Notes: generated by a model not told the origin, from the letters alone. 64,000 nucleotides of DNA from Azadirachta indica (GCA_022749755.1 CM040452.1:6466350-6530349); one strand, 5' to 3'; numbered from the stretch's first letter, positions 9,376 to 22,500 are shown. Translations and numbers: made by a program.

Positions 9376-12015
9376 AGGCAATTGCAGTTGCTGCAGGCAG
9401 GTTGTGAAAGAACTTGGTGAAACTTGTAATGTGTATTCAGCCATTGCTATTCATGATTATATACAGAATTCCAAGTCAAAAGGAAAGCCACAATTGATGG
9501 GGCGAATACCGTTAATCGTTGCTATCCTATAGTAGTGTACAAAATCACGAAAGGAAAGAAAATATATTTCACAAACAAAGAATCAATTCATATCTCTCTT
9601 GCTGACTTTCTCGTTGTTACCAGCTAGGCTGGCAATTGTCTGGGACTTGGAATTCAAGCAAAGCATGGAAACGGCAAATAAAAGATGTGATCACTCGATC
9701 ACTAGCAGCTAGCTCATCGGAGATGGAATATTCCGTTCTCTGAGGCGCCCCGTGGATGTGCGTATGTGTTAGGCCGCATGCACGTGCGCATGTGTTAGCA
9801 GCTTAATTACTACGGAAAATATATCATCGCAATGGAGACTAAATCCAACGATGTCTGATGTGATCTAGATATAAATTTTGCTGACCCCTTGACTTTGACT
9901 CTATCATCCCATTATCCTGCTCAGACTCTGTTTAATTGAGCTCCGCCTCTCAACGTTTAATTTCATTTGTGATTTCCTTGCCATTCACCTAATGTATCTT
10001 CACTGTCGCTATGCCCCCGAAGTGAAAAAAAAATGTATACAAACAGTCGAGCAACGAAGAAGAAACTTGGACCTTAATTTGGATTATTTTTTGAATTTGA
10101 AATTTGTTTGGATTATTAGGTCTCAGAAATCTTATGTATCATTTTACTTTTTATTTTTAATTTTCTTTAGGTTAGTTATCATTTTACTCTTTGAAAAAGA
10201 TGTCTTTTTTATTATTTCACATAATAACAAAGCATGTCAAAAAATTGTTGAAATTTAAGATGTGACGAACAATTCGATCAAACTTGAAGAAAGAAAAGAG
10301 TCATTTTCCTTAAATAAAATATACATTTGAATTATTTTGGAGGAGCATTTTTACATTTTATGTTTTGTTAGTTTTTTATACAATTTATTTAATATGTTGT
10401 TAGTTATGTTTCGTGCTCTTTGAGATTTAACAATTTACTCTGATGTATTTATTGATCATGTTTTTTTTAATAGGGTTTAAAATTTTAATCAAAATTTTGT
10501 GTGCTATTTAGATTGTTGTTAACTATATGTGATACTTTTTTACCAATAAATTGAAAAGTAAATTAAGATTTGGTGCATAGTCCAAATCATTTTTAACTAT
10601 TTTTTATTCATTTTTTTAAATGAATAAATTCATAAGACATTTAAAATTTGGTCTAATCTTCAAACTTTAATCAATAAAATATAAGTATATCCCTTAATAC
10701 TAAAAAATATTTCAGTCCCTTTTAATAGACCTAGCTATTTGTTACAAATAAAAAAATCATATTATTATAGGAAAAGGACTTATATATAGGATTTTAAGAT
10801 TTGATCTATTAAACTAATTAATTTCAATAGTTTCACAAATATCCATAAAAATTTCATTTTATTTTAAAATGATGAACATAATCTTGTTTATTTGTAATTA
10901 TCAAAAAAAATATTTTTAAACTTTTAATTAAAACTATGTAAATAAGAATGAAGAGTGTTAGTTTATACCATATTGATAACTAAATAGTTATGCATATAAT
11001 ATATGTAAAATATGAGCTTATTTATTTACAATATATAAGCAATTTAATGTTAATTATGTGTTAGAAATTAAATATTTATAATAAAATATAAATTTATAAA
11101 TAAAGAAAAAAGAAAGAAATAAGCAAGGGGACACGAGAATACAAACATATTTTTATAAATGTCGCTAGTTAAAATATTTGATAATTTCAACATTATTTTA
11201 ACAATTAAAAGTCATCATCTATCTATTCACATATACTCGACAACTAATAATTTAATTTTAAATTAAAATTCACAATACTTTAATTTCAAATATTTATATT
11301 ACATAACATGTTTTGAAAAGAATTGAAGAAAGTGAAAAATATTAACAAGACGTATTATTTCTAGAAGCAAATTTAGTAATTAATAAAAGCTACTACGGTT
11401 TCATACCTTTATAATTTGAGTAAGTAATAAATGCTAACTACGGTTTCACAACTTCTTTATAGATTAACTGAATTGAGAGGCTTCCTCGTCATAAATTTAA
11501 TGATGCCCTGTTGTCTTTTGTCCTTGTTCTATTAAAATCAACTACTATTGAAGAGTTTGCTTTTAAAGTGAAAATAATCTAATTGAGGAACCAACTGGAA
11601 ATCCAATTAACTCCACAATTTTCCCAATATAATTTTTGCGAAATATAATGAAATCTGAGTTCCTAAAATTTTTTTTTTCTCTTAAATCCTTTCAATGAAT
11701 ATAAGCCAAAAAATGATGAGTTCTCAATAAATCTCATAATAAAGTGTTAAACAGGAAACATTAAATGAGCATTACAATTTCACATTGCTTCCTTCCATCT
11801 ATTGGAAAATAAGCAGATTCCCTCTCATCAGAAATTAATGATGGCAGTACAGAATTCATGAATTCTTCGCCTCCTCTTAAATTTTTGCTACTGGCCTTTT
11901 GCTATAAAAAGAACTACGAGAAACCTGTCATTTGCATCACAATTAATACAAACTTCATATTTCTAACCCATACTCTCTCGTATTTCCCTTTAATTTTCAC
12001 CATCCAATTTCTCCC
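9376..12015. other. Intergenic, AT-rich, no gene seen
   Basis: The left end (9,401-9,533) holds a 44-codon open stretch after a possible acceptor, not recognised as any family. At 9,755-9,800 is a GC-richer patch with GTGCGTATGTGTTAG and GTGCGCATGTGTTAG around a GCACGTGC palindrome containing a G-box core. From 10,000 to 11,880 the DNA is very AT-rich with no coding similarity. The stretch just before 12,016 serves as promoter and leader for the zinc-finger gene. Confidence 0.6.
11903..11909 (+). promoter_or_regulatory. TATA box of the zinc-finger gene
   Basis: TATAAAA lies 107 bp upstream of the ATG at 12,016. This spacing suits transcription starting around 11,935 and a leader of about 80 nt. 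The stretch between it and the ATG has no upstream ATG in strong context. Confidence 0.65.
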
Positions 12016-13314
12016 ATGGCTATGAATTTCAATTCTCTTTCTGATCTAGGTCTTAGAGATCAACCCCTTGATGACCTATTCCTTCCACAAAATACCTCAA
12101 ATTTTGATCAGAGCCATGTGAATGGCAGTGGCTTAACGGGCTATCAGCTCAATCAACCGCATCTTCCTTCGTATACAACTCCAGGGTTCCTCCAAAATGA
12201 TCTCATCCCTCAAAGAAATGAGGCCCAAATTGGTCTTGACCAACTTGGTTTTGGCCAAATAGTGACTGAAGTGAGGAGAACTTATGTTACTCCAAATAGG
12301 GTTCAAGTTCATAGCTTCATTGATTATTCTCCCTTGCAAACTCAACTGGGTTCTCCTCCAAATGAAGCTGTAGGTTTCTCTGAGGTCACGACAACGGCTC
12401 GATTTCTTACCCCAACCTCAACTACGGAGCGTTTGCTTGCTCCAAACAACAGTGTTGGCATCCAAGGACTTGTGGCAAATGATAGTAGCGGATATGTCCA
12501 AGGACTAATTGGAAACAACAGTGTCCATTTTCAAGGCCAACCCAATTTCAGAAACCAAACCCTAATCTCACCCAACCAACAAAATCAGCCGTTCATCGAT
12601 GAAACTGAGCCATTTTTTAACCCTTACCATCATCAAAATCGACCCCTAAACCTACGAACGCCTCGTATTTTTGGCCTGGATGATCATGCTCAGGCAAATG
12701 GTGATGGAATAGTTCTTGATCCTAAACAAATCAATACATCTATAAACAAGGGAAAAAACGCTGTTCATGACCAAAACCCTAGGCAGAACTCAAAGCCTGA
12801 AAATGAGCAATTTAACATCAACATTCAAAACTCTAATTTCGGCAGCTGGAATCAAAATCATAATGATCCATACGATGGAAGAACTCACAATCTTCATTGC
12901 AAGAAATACGGTCACTACAAATGTCCTAAATGCAGCGGAGAATTTGATGTGTCACAAACCTTTGCAGCTCATATGTGGTCTCATTACAAGAACGAAACAA
13001 GTGCGGAGAGGAAGAAAAGACTCGCGGCGAGGTACAAGAAGAGATATGTTCGGCTGCCGGTTCAACCAGGGGATGCAGTTGCTATTGCGCCAGAGTCTTT
13101 GGACGAGGAAATGAAGGTGCATACTCAGAAAAGAAAGGATCGTGAGGAAGGGAAAGCTGAAGACGAGGTTAAAGACGAAGTGCAAAAACCAGTAAGGGAT
13201 GATCCTTCTGCAAATGCTGAGAAATCTCATAGTGATATGGAGAAAGTTAGGGAGGCAACTATTGCACAGGACTCTGATGTTGATGTGAAGAAAATTAAGA
13301 AGGAACCTATGTGA
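12016..13314 (+). CDS. Single C2H2 zinc-finger protein, intronless
   Basis: An uninterrupted 432-aa frame with a good start context (CCCATGGC). The N-terminal 290 residues are low in hydrophobics and rich in Asn, Gln, Ser and Pro, with no recognised domain. A single finger follows: YKCPKCSGEFDVSQTFAAHM, with zinc ligands Cys303, Cys306, His319 and His323 (C-X2-C-X12-H-X3-H). The linker helix region lacks the QALGGH motif of common plant zinc-finger repressors. A basic patch (ERKKRLAARYKKRY, about 331-344) could be a nuclear localisation signal; the tail is acidic and lysine-rich, ending KKIKKEPM. A nuclear, nucleic-acid-binding role is inferred only from the finger and basic patch; the family is not one I can name. 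Broken copies of the 3' half lie at 18,645-19,010 and 26,965-27,290, each tied to callose synthase pseudogene sequence. Confidence 0.86.
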   Translation: MAMNFNSLSDLGLRDQPLDDLFLPQNTSNFDQSHVNGSGLTGYQLNQPHLPSYTTPGFLQNDLIPQRNEAQIGLDQLGFGQIVTEVRRTYVTPNRVQVHSFIDYSPLQTQLGSPPNEAVGFSEVTTTARFLTPTSTTERLLAPNNSVGIQGLVANDSSGYVQGLIGNNSVHFQGQPNFRNQTLISPNQQNQPFIDETEPFFNPYHHQNRPLNLRTPRIFGLDDHAQANGDGIVLDPKQINTSINKGKNAVHDQNPRQNSKPENEQFNINIQNSNFGSWNQNHNDPYDGRTHNLHCKKYGHYKCPKCSGEFDVSQTFAAHMWSHYKNETSAERKKRLAARYKKRYVRLPVQPGDAVAIAPESLDEEMKVHTQKRKDREEGKAEDEVKDEVQKPVRDDPSANAEKSHSDMEKVREATIAQDSDVDVKKIKKEPM

Positions 13315-14878
13315 AAATTAGAGAATGTTATTCCAATAATTTTATTTAATTAATCCAGTTTTATAAATTTGAATATTGCTTTTTCAAAGCTGTTCTCAAG
13401 AGGCTTTGGAATCTATATGCGTTTTAGTTAGTAGTAAAAATTAAATTAATTAATAGAGTATGCAAGGTAATTGTGTTTTCTTTTTTTCATAATTTATTTG
13501 TCTTTTGAGTAAGTTTTTGGGAATTCATAGATCATTTTCAGTAAATACCAATAAAAAGTTTCACTATATATATGCTTCAAATTTTCTATAAAAAATAAAC
13601 TAAAATTTAACTGGAAAAGAATGGTAAAGTATGTGTTTATTTCTTTCTCATATAGACTAAAGATAGAAACTTAATGAATATTTGGTCAAGAGACCACAGT
13701 AATATTAACTAAATATTCTAGACCAAAGTGATATTTTTTTAAAAAAAAAGTTAGTGATTTTTTAATTTTCTTTAATACATCAAACATTCTAACTAAAATG
13801 ATGATTTTTAAAAGCATTAGGAATATTTTTACTTAATACATCAAAGATATACTAACTGAGATAATATTTTTAGAAACGTTAAGGACTAAACTAAAGTTAT
13901 CCCATTTGAACATGTTTTATATAGTCCCCAAGCACATTTTTCCTCATCAAACACAATCAAAGAAAATAAAAATATAACCTTTGATAATGTTAAATATATT
14001 ACTAAATCTTGAAATTGAGTCATGTTAATTAATTTATGTACGAAGAATATAATATATGTTAATTATTAAGAAGTTAAATAAATAATAAAAAAATTGTAAA
14101 ACATAGCAAATAGTTTTTTCTAATTTCTAACAGATACTAAATATATCTTTTATTTTCTAATTACGTTTAGGTATTCCAAAAATTAAATCACCATTCACCA
14201 CAAAAAATAAAAAGAAAAAAACTACGGAAACTAGCAATATATTAATTTGTTTTAAAGTACCAATATATTAATTTAAACTAAAAAAAGTTGCTAAAAATTG
14301 TCATTACATACCAAACACTTCACAATTACTGTGGCATTTCGGTTAATATCCCAAACTTTAAGCCTAATACAAGTCCAAAAATAAAAGTTCTGAGTCACTT
14401 CAACGTTTTAATTTATTTTCATCTTTCTTAAGCTTTCCTCTTTGCTGTATAGTTTGCTTGCTTTCTTGCTAAGTGAGCTTCAAACTTAAACCCTTCTATG
14501 AAGAAAGGTAGTTAAAATCATAAACAAAAAGGTATTATAATAAAATATGAAATGTTGTCATAATAATAAATCAAAATCAAAGGTTACTATAGTAAACTTC
14601 AACTATTAAAGAAAAGGAAGTAGTCTAAAGTCATGTTTATTATTATTTTCTTTTTCTTTTTTTGGTATTTGCTTTTAGTTTACTTTATGAAGTTTGCTTT
14701 AAGCTTTATGTTATATATGATTTAGTTACACTCCCTCCGCGGCTTATTGCATTGTGGCCTTTTTTGTATGTTCAATTTCTTTCGTTGAGCTTCAATCTTT
14801 AGATTCCACTGCTTAAAAGCTTTTCAAAGTTCTATTACATTTTCTCTGAATGATGATTTGGCTTGAAAAATTTTCCAG
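13315..14878. other. Intergenic; promoter region of the CALS3 pseudogene
   Basis: The first part is the 3' region of the zinc-finger gene, with a possible AATAAA at about 13,550. From about 13,920 on, the sequence resembles 35,830-37,187 upstream of the CALS3-like gene: for example CAGTGGCATT-like text at 36,119 and its counterpart near 14,331, and GAATGATGATTTGGCTTGAA just before the last leader exon in both. The duplication therefore included promoter and leader. No other gene is seen. Confidence 0.65.
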
Positions 14879-17800
14879 GAAACCACGTACAGTGTTTGGA
14901 TTCTGAAGGCAGAAGGAAATTAAATGACGTCGAGAAGAGGGCCTGATCAGCCTCAGCCACAGAGGCGGATCATGCGGAAGCAGACTGCGGAAAATGTCGG
15001 AAAGTCGACGTTTGATAGTGAGGCTGTGCCCTCATCGCTTGTTGATATAGCGCCGATTCTCCGTATGGCTAATTAAGTTGAATCCAGCAACCCAAGAGTT
15101 GCTTATCTCTGTAAGCACGTGCTTTATATTTTAGCATTTTATTGCTTGTTGCTAACTTGCCATGAGATGTTGGATTATTGCGCATAGTGATTTGTTCCGA
15201 TATAACCTTCTGCTCTACAGCTTACAAATGCATGTGAATGAACAACAAATATTAAATAGGAGACGTCATAACTATGCAAAAAAATGAATTGTGGTCTTTA
15301 AAGTATGAGATTTATTTTCTGTTCTGAGGGCATATATGCTATTTCTTGGTGATCCAATGGTATGAATTTATCAAAGTGCCTCATTGACAAAGAGGTGTTT
15401 TGTCCAAATCCGAATTAGAAAGCCCCATTTAATCAATTAAATTGCAACAGAGAGTAAATTCTAATCTTGCATGAGGGTTTCTCAAATAATACTGTTGATC
15501 CTTCACTATCGACTTTACTAAGTGAACAAGATTGCTCTTTTCTTGGTTATGAACTACGTCAATGCAATTTTCTTCGAATAAGTTACCTGTGTGTGTCCCT
15601 GTAAAGTTGCTTTGATATTCATGTGAAATTTCAACTTGTTTATGATTAATATATGACAGGTTGATTTGTCAGTTAATTTTTTTCTCTAAGAAGTGGTGAG
15701 TGAATGCATGAAATTTCTACGGTCGTATTTCTGACTGCTCAATCTTTATTCATTTTGACTTGTATTTACATGTTATCAATTGTGCCTCTTTGATTTTCAT
15801 CGCAGATCTACTTGCTTTTCTTATTCTTTAAGTTTATTGGTTTGCCACTTTTTTACTGTTTGCATTTGTCGTAGTATAACTTATACAATTTGGGTCCGCA
15901 TGTAGGCCGTTTTTATGCCTTTGAGAAAGCGCATAGGTTGGATCCCACTTCTAGTGGTCGCGGTGTTCACCAATTTAGGACTGCCCTCCTTCAACGTCTT
16001 GAAAGGGTAAGCATTGACATTATAGATGGTTTTAACAGAAAACCGCTTTCTTTGTTCCAACAACTTCTTTCTTCTTCTTCTTTTCTTTTCTCTCTTCTTA
16101 TTTAAATTGTTTTCTTTCTAGTGAATGAAGGTGTAGCTTGGCTTTATTTAAGAGTTGTGTACATATGTTACTCTTTTTCTATGTTATAATTGAGAATTGG
16201 AGTTTAAGTTGATGCGTGTCAAGACACCAATTCTTCACCAGGAGAGCGCAAAATTATGCTCAAGTCTTCTAGAAGCTCATAAAACAGCTCTGATGTGGAA
16301 TCTATGTTGTAATCTAGGTTTGATACAGTTGATTGGAGTGTCCAGGCATGTGTTAATCCTATATAAATGTGCTTAAAGTAAAATGTTATGCAGTATCCAG
16401 AAGTACATTCAGTGTCATTTATCAAAACTTTCAGCTATTTATTTATTTTTCTAGTTTTTTTGTACGTTTGTTTCCCTAGGGGTCTTTATCTATTTGCATA
16501 TTTTGCAGGAGAATGATACAACATTATCGGAAAGAAGGGAAAAAAGTGATGCACGTGAAATACAGAGCTTTTATCAACATTACTACCAAAAATATATTGA
16601 AGCCTTGCAGAATGTTGCCGATAAAGCTGATTGGTAAGTTCTAAGACTGGTAATCTTATTCAAATGATATTTGAGAAGATTCCCTCGTGTGATGTGACTG
16701 GGATGGGTTATACTTTTGATAATCGCTTTGCTTTTTACATCCAGTGCACAGCTTAACAAGGCCTACCAAACTGTTTATGTTCTCTTTGAGGTTTAAAAGC
16801 TGTTAATTGGACAGAGTCCATAGAAGCTGATCGTGAGGGGAAAGCATCTGATATATATTGTGTCTACTAGGAACTCTTGATTTTTACTTGCTAGTACTTA
16901 ATATTCCATTTAAATGACTAATAGGCCGTTGACTGCCATTATACAGATTTTGGAAGCTCAAGATAAAGTTGCAGAAAAGAGACAGATGTATCTTCCTAAC
17001 AATACCCTTCCTCTTGACCCTGATTGTGCAAATCGCGCGATTACGAGATATCCTAGGGTTTGTATTTAAATTGCACCTTGTTTTCTCTCCAAATATGGGT
17101 TTTCCTTGTTTTAGTAGAACGCTATTTTTACAAACTATGACATGCAGATTCAAGCAGCTGTGGTTGCCCTTCGTAACACCATGGGTCTTCCATGGCCCAA
17201 GGACCACAAGAAAAAGATAGACGAAGACATTCTAGATTGGCTTCAGGAAATGTTTTGCTTTAAGGTGAGACAGAATTATCTTTTCCAATTCATTAATATA
17301 TTTTGGTCTTCCAAGGTTGTAGTGAAGGTCTCTTATCAAAAATGATCAATGGCCAATTCCATTTTTCTTGATCTACGCTTATTAATTTGTCTATTTCACA
17401 ACTACACACACAGAAAGATACTGTGGCAAATCAGAGGGAGAACCTGATCTTGTTGCTTGCAAGTCCACACATTCAACAGCTTCCAACGACCCATCAAAAG
17501 CCGAGGTTTTTCCCTTTCCAAGATATAAAATCCCAATGATTACACTTTGCTTCCTTTTTCATGGTCCACAGAGCAACAGTGACGAGTGTCCGTGTGTCTG
17601 CTTTCTTCTTCTTTTGCTTAGTTGGACGATAAAGCAGTGACAGATTCGATGAACAAGCTTCTCAAGAACTACGAAAGCTGGTGCAAGTACTTGGATCGGA
17701 AAACTAGTCTTTGGTAAGGCGCAATTACTGGAGTAGTTTTAACTTGAATGCTAGAAGTTTGACATAATAAGAAAGACTTGATTTGGATTGTTTTTCTGAT

Positions 17801-18640
17801 ACATACACACACTAAAAATGATTAAAAGTAATAACAAGATCTTTGAACGTGGAATCAAAGAATTGCATATGAACTTGTTGTCCTGTTTTCAAGCTTCATG
17901 TGGCCAAAATTTGTAGGTTACCAACCATACAGAAAGAAGTGCAACAGTGTAAATTACTATACATGGGTCTCTATCTTTTAATATGGGGAGACGCAGCACA
18001 TTTGACACTCGTGCCAGGATGCATTTGCTATATCTATCATCACGTATGTTTTCACATTGTGTCATCTTTTGTTATTGTTCCTTGTTATCATATATATATA
18101 TCAAATTGGCAATGCGAAACCATTTTATTAGTTCCTAATTATGTGGACTGAAATTACAGATGGCATTCGAATTGTAGGGTATGCTTGCTGGAAAAGTCAG
18201 TCCCTATACAGGAGAGAATATAAGACCAGTTTATGGGGGTAAAGAAGAAGCTTTCTTGAAGTATGTTGTTAACCCTATAAATCAAGTGATTGCGAGGGTA
18301 AATATGCGTACAATTTTATCATTGTGGTTTCTTTTTGCGAAGTTGTGGGGAAACAAATCATTATGATTTGGTTGCTTGACAGGAAGAGGAAGGAAAGAAA
18401 GAAAACCAAAACATTATAGACAGAGGATTTATGATAATATAAATGAATACTTCTGGTTTTAGACTTCCATTTTCTGTATTTTCTTCTTCAATGGATATCA
18501 TTTTGAGAGATTAATTGGTCATTCTTTAATTACAGGTCAGTTGAGTGTTTCTGGATAGGTTGGCCGTTGCGTACAGAACCTGATTTCTTTAATCTACCCA
18601 TTGAACAGCTCTGTTGTGAGAAAAATCAGGTAACCAATGA
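14879..18640 (+). pseudogene. CALS3-like callose synthase pseudogene, exons 1-12
   Basis: This is a truncated duplicate of the gene at 37,231. A leader exon starts after TTTTCCAG at 14,879; the ATG is at 14,924. Exon 1 (14,924-15,110) has the same 187-nt length and donor as the parent but carries TAA at 15,074-15,076 in place of the Glu codon. Exon 2 is 15,906-16,006. Exon 3 (about 16,510-16,633) and later exons follow the parent's order. Exon 4 has a 1-nt loss in the run after GAGGTT, giving TAA. Exon 10 has TAG in place of the Tyr codon of AFELYGML (near 18,175). Exon 12 ends at GAAAAATCAG then GTAACC near 18,630. Sequence from exon 13 on is missing and is replaced by zinc-finger gene sequence about 15 bp into intron 12. 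Several introns are much shorter than in the parent. Transcription is possible; a functional synthase is not. Confidence 0.94.
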
Positions 18641-18644
18641 TTTT

Positions 18645-19010
18645 ATTTGATGGAAGAACTCACAGTCATCCTTGCAAGAATTATAGGGCAAACGTAGTGT
18701 TTGATGTATCACAAACTTTTGCAGCTCATATGTGGTCTCATTGCGAGTATGAAACGAGTGCTGAAAAGTCAAAGAGACTTGTGTCGAGTTACAACAAGAG
18801 AAATCTTCACCTAGTTCACTCCGGGCATGGGGTTACTGCTGTGCCGAGAAATGCAAAAACAACAGTAGGATATTTTGTTTGCAGATGCAGAGAAATCTCA
18901 TGGTGATGCGAAGAATATTAAGAAGGAACCTATGTGACAAGACAAAGTTATTCTAGTAAAGTATTTAATTAATCCAGTTTTATAAATTTGAATATTTCTG
19001 TTTAAAGCTG
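18645..19010 (+). pseudogene. Zinc-finger gene 3' fragment fused to the CALS3 pseudogene
   Basis: From GATGGAAGAACTCACAG (about 18,649) the sequence follows the zinc-finger gene at about 12,873 onward: the finger segment FDVSQTFAAHMWSH is preserved, but the CPKC half is lost by deletion, so the two zinc-ligand cysteines are gone. Most of the acidic tail is deleted, then GCAGAGAAATCTCATGGTGA, the terminal KKEPM-like codons with TGA, and about 70 bp of 3' UTR (TTAATTAATCCAGTTTTATA) match again. An 89-codon open frame (18,637-18,906) exists but spans the fusion point and cannot be a normal protein. It ends about 560 bp from the stop codon of the convergent U-box gene. Confidence 0.9.
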
Positions 19011-19570
19011 TTCGGAAGTAACCCTCTAAATCCAAAAAAGAGTAACAATAAAAAAAAAAAGCACGAAAGTAAATTAAAAAGAAAAGTATTTATGTATAGA
19101 TAAATGCTCACTGCAATGTAACTTTTCATCGAAGTCAAAAATGCCTAGAACGTTTCTAACCAAACCAAACTTTGAAGCTGTAAGAAGATCGACTATACTT
19201 TACGAACTCTTATGATTACAGTATATATAGCACAGCCTAGAAAAATATACAGGTATGTAAAGGTATCTCTATCTTCCCTGAGATGAGACGATATCAGTTC
19301 CAACGTCAGCATACAATTTTTCTTCTTAAATTTCCAAACTTGCAATACTTCATTGATGATGAGGTGTTAACTAGAGAGTAAGATTTACACAGAAATGTTT
19401 GATGCAATACAAGAATTTATAGAGGACATGAAGCTGAAATAATGACCTTAGATACGACGAATATGCCATTTATTTCACTGTAGAAACCTAGGAAGTGGCT
19501 GATATTTACGGTTGATGCATAAGTGTAGTATGTTCGAGGGCGTGTGTTGTTTCATAGAGTTCCTATTAGA

Positions 19571-22500
19571 CTAGAGATCTTCCCCAAAAACGATTCTGTA
19601 CAGCAGTTTGGCTGTCCATGTTACTTCAGCAAGATTTTGTAAAGGAACCATGATATCCTCAGCAATTGTCATTAACAGCACTCGGCATTCTGCAACAGAA
19701 AAGGAAACACAGTATGTAGGGTGCTTTGCAAAGTACTTTTTCTGCTTTAAGTTGAAAGAACTATTTCAAAGCAGAAGTTAATTACTAACCTGGGATTTTG
19801 CTGAAGCAGAGTAAAGACACAGAAGCAAGAATCTTCAGTTGAAGCTGTTCACTGTTTTCAAGGATTTCTTTCAGCTGAGAGATGACAGCTGAGACGACAG
19901 AGGGCTGGAATTCTGCACTGGGTTGTTCAGAAAGTGCATGGCTTAACCATGCCACAGTAGTCAGGCTTGCCCTTACAAGATCCAAGTTTCCAGAGCCTAA
20001 AATTTTAGAGATAGTCTCTAAAAATGACCTTTTTCCATTGCGGAGCAGTGACACAGACAGTTCAGCCAACCACTCTTCACTGGCTTGTTCTTCATCATCC
20101 TATATATATGGTTACCCGTCTTCAGTTAAATTCTTGCACGATTCAAACAAATGAAATAAATGACTTCAATGAATTAGAGAAAAGTTCACTATGCTTTGGT
20201 AATCTTGATTGTTTAATTGATTGTGGAACAAGGCATAGGCATCAACATTCCAGCTTGATACGGTGATCATGATTTATGGAAAGTTTATCTAATCTCATTA
20301 ATGAAATTTTGAAAACAAAGAATGAACAGAAAGAATGGAATGAATTGAGCACAAAAGGTAAACATACCAATGGGACATCGACAAGTATATCATTTTCTTC
20401 GTTGTTGAGAGAATTTACTTCACAACCATCATTAAACCCTGCTTGCTTGCGGATCCAACTCTCACTCACCAATTTTCTGGAGACAGAAAAGGGCCTGCCC
20501 AAGAGAAGAAGTGCTCTGCAACAACTTTCTTGAATCTTCTTATCCGTTAAGCTTTCTTCAAGAGCCTCAGTAATGGTGTCAACAGCTGCCTTTCGATATA
20601 TGCTGCAGTGTCGAGATTCTACCTGTATCATACAGTTGTCTCAGCAAGACTTGGAAAAAGAATATAACATAACAATAACAAAAATAGAGATATCAGAATT
20701 GAAAATGATGGACATACCAAAAGATCTAAGTGTAACAGAAGTACAGAAACCAAAGGTCTTTGTTCAGGCGGTGAGCTCTGGAGATACAAAAACAGAACAT
20801 GCATTGCATTTGCTAACTCTTCATCCTGCATGTCACTTAAAAGTTTCCCAACATCTCTCTGCCTGTACAGACAAAAAATTTAGTTATTGAATAAACAGTC
20901 ACAAAGACTCGCATAAACCAAAAGCCTTCTGCAATAAAGAAATGTTCAATAAGCTGCCCCAAATAGTTAAGGAAGCAACCAACCAAACACTGGCAACAAT
21001 CATAACGGATAAAATGATATGCACCTGCTCAAGCAGATCAATTCAATCAGCAACAACACAGCATTTGTCCTCAGCTTAACTTGCTTGCAGTGAAGCAACT
21101 CAAGGAGAGAGTGGATATTAATATTGCTTGCTATCTCGTTTTGGCAGCATGTGTCTGCTTCAATACACCAGCACATGAGTGCTGCTACGCGTGCCTTTTC
21201 TTCTAACTTTCCGAATTGAAACCTGCGAATAAGAAATTGCAAGCCTCCAAGAGAAATAAGGTGCTTGGCATTTGTTATTCTGTCCTCGCTGCTGAAAACA
21301 GTGAGAAGCTGCTCTAATATAAATATAGCTGTTTTTTCATCATTTGTGGACATACTCCCTTCTGAATTCTCCACTATTTGACAGGCAAAAGCCAAAAGAT
21401 GTTTGCAATTCTCTGATTTCCAACCATCAATTACATGCTTCAAAACAAAATTGGTAAGTGGCACAGTTGGAGATTCCAAAATTCTTCCCATTACAGGGCA
21501 TGTTCTGTTTCCCTCATCAATCCATTCCTTAATGGCCTCACGCTCAAAGGTTTGACCAGTTTCCAAAGTCACTGGATCTTCAAATAACTTTCCAGTCAGG
21601 GGACAAATGAAGTCCTGAGGAATGCTTGCGAAGAAGGATCCTTCATTGAAATATGCATCGCTTTCATGTAATTCTGCGGTACGAAAATGGAAATTTGAGC
21701 TATGGAATCAAAATTTTTAATATAAAGATGATAAATACCAAACACATTCCCTATCACTCACCTTCCAAGGAAGGCTTCAAGTCAAGAGGTGCCGCCTCAC
21801 TTGTAATGGGAAGACTAGAATCTTCAATAGTTTGTTGCTGTTCAAAAATAGATCTCGCTAGCCTTTTGAGGGAAAGCTCATTAGCTTTTGTATCCGGAGG
21901 TGAACATAGCTTAAGCGTTTTAATTTTTTGACCTGTATAACAAAAGCTAAAGTTACCACTTGTATCTCTTTCTTGCGGAACACTGATTCTAGGCAGCCTC
22001 CATTCCTCCTTGGCTAAAAGATCATCTTCCTGCAGAGATGTTTACTTCCTTGATGATCAAATGATTGAGAGAAAAAACAACTAGGCAAACTGAAGTGTAT
22101 TTCATCAGTAGATAAATATCACAGACTGTTAATCATTAAACAATCTTAAAGCATTAAAAATATATACTTTTTTGTGAAACTGCTTACCTCGTGGAATACA
22201 TCATCTTCAGCAATCTTAGCTGAATCACCTTCTATATCTTGACATGTACATTTAACAATTTCAGAAGAGTATGTCAATGTTTTCTTTTCGACAGTAGAAC
22301 CACCAGAACTTCTTGTGTAATACTCAGAATTCTCGATCTCTCCATCATCTTCAGCCTCATTTACTCTGGGTCTACTTAATCGTCCAAACACAGCATCATA
22401 TAGCTTTTTACTGGCCATTGGCTGCGGTGAGAACGGAGCAGGAGGACTAGCTATCTCTGAAAAATGACCAAGCGAAACTTTTCGCTGAAGTCTGTGAACA

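Noticed and set aside
9401..9533. Open stretch of 44 codons after a possible splice acceptor (VVKELGETCNVYSAIAIHDY and on)
   Set aside because: The frame is short, begins without ATG and matches no family I recognise. It might be an exon remnant, but there is not enough to call a gene.
9992..10258. 88-codon open frame
   Set aside because: Composition is AT-driven (Phe, Ile, Lys, Leu) with no similarity; typical chance frame in AT-rich DNA.
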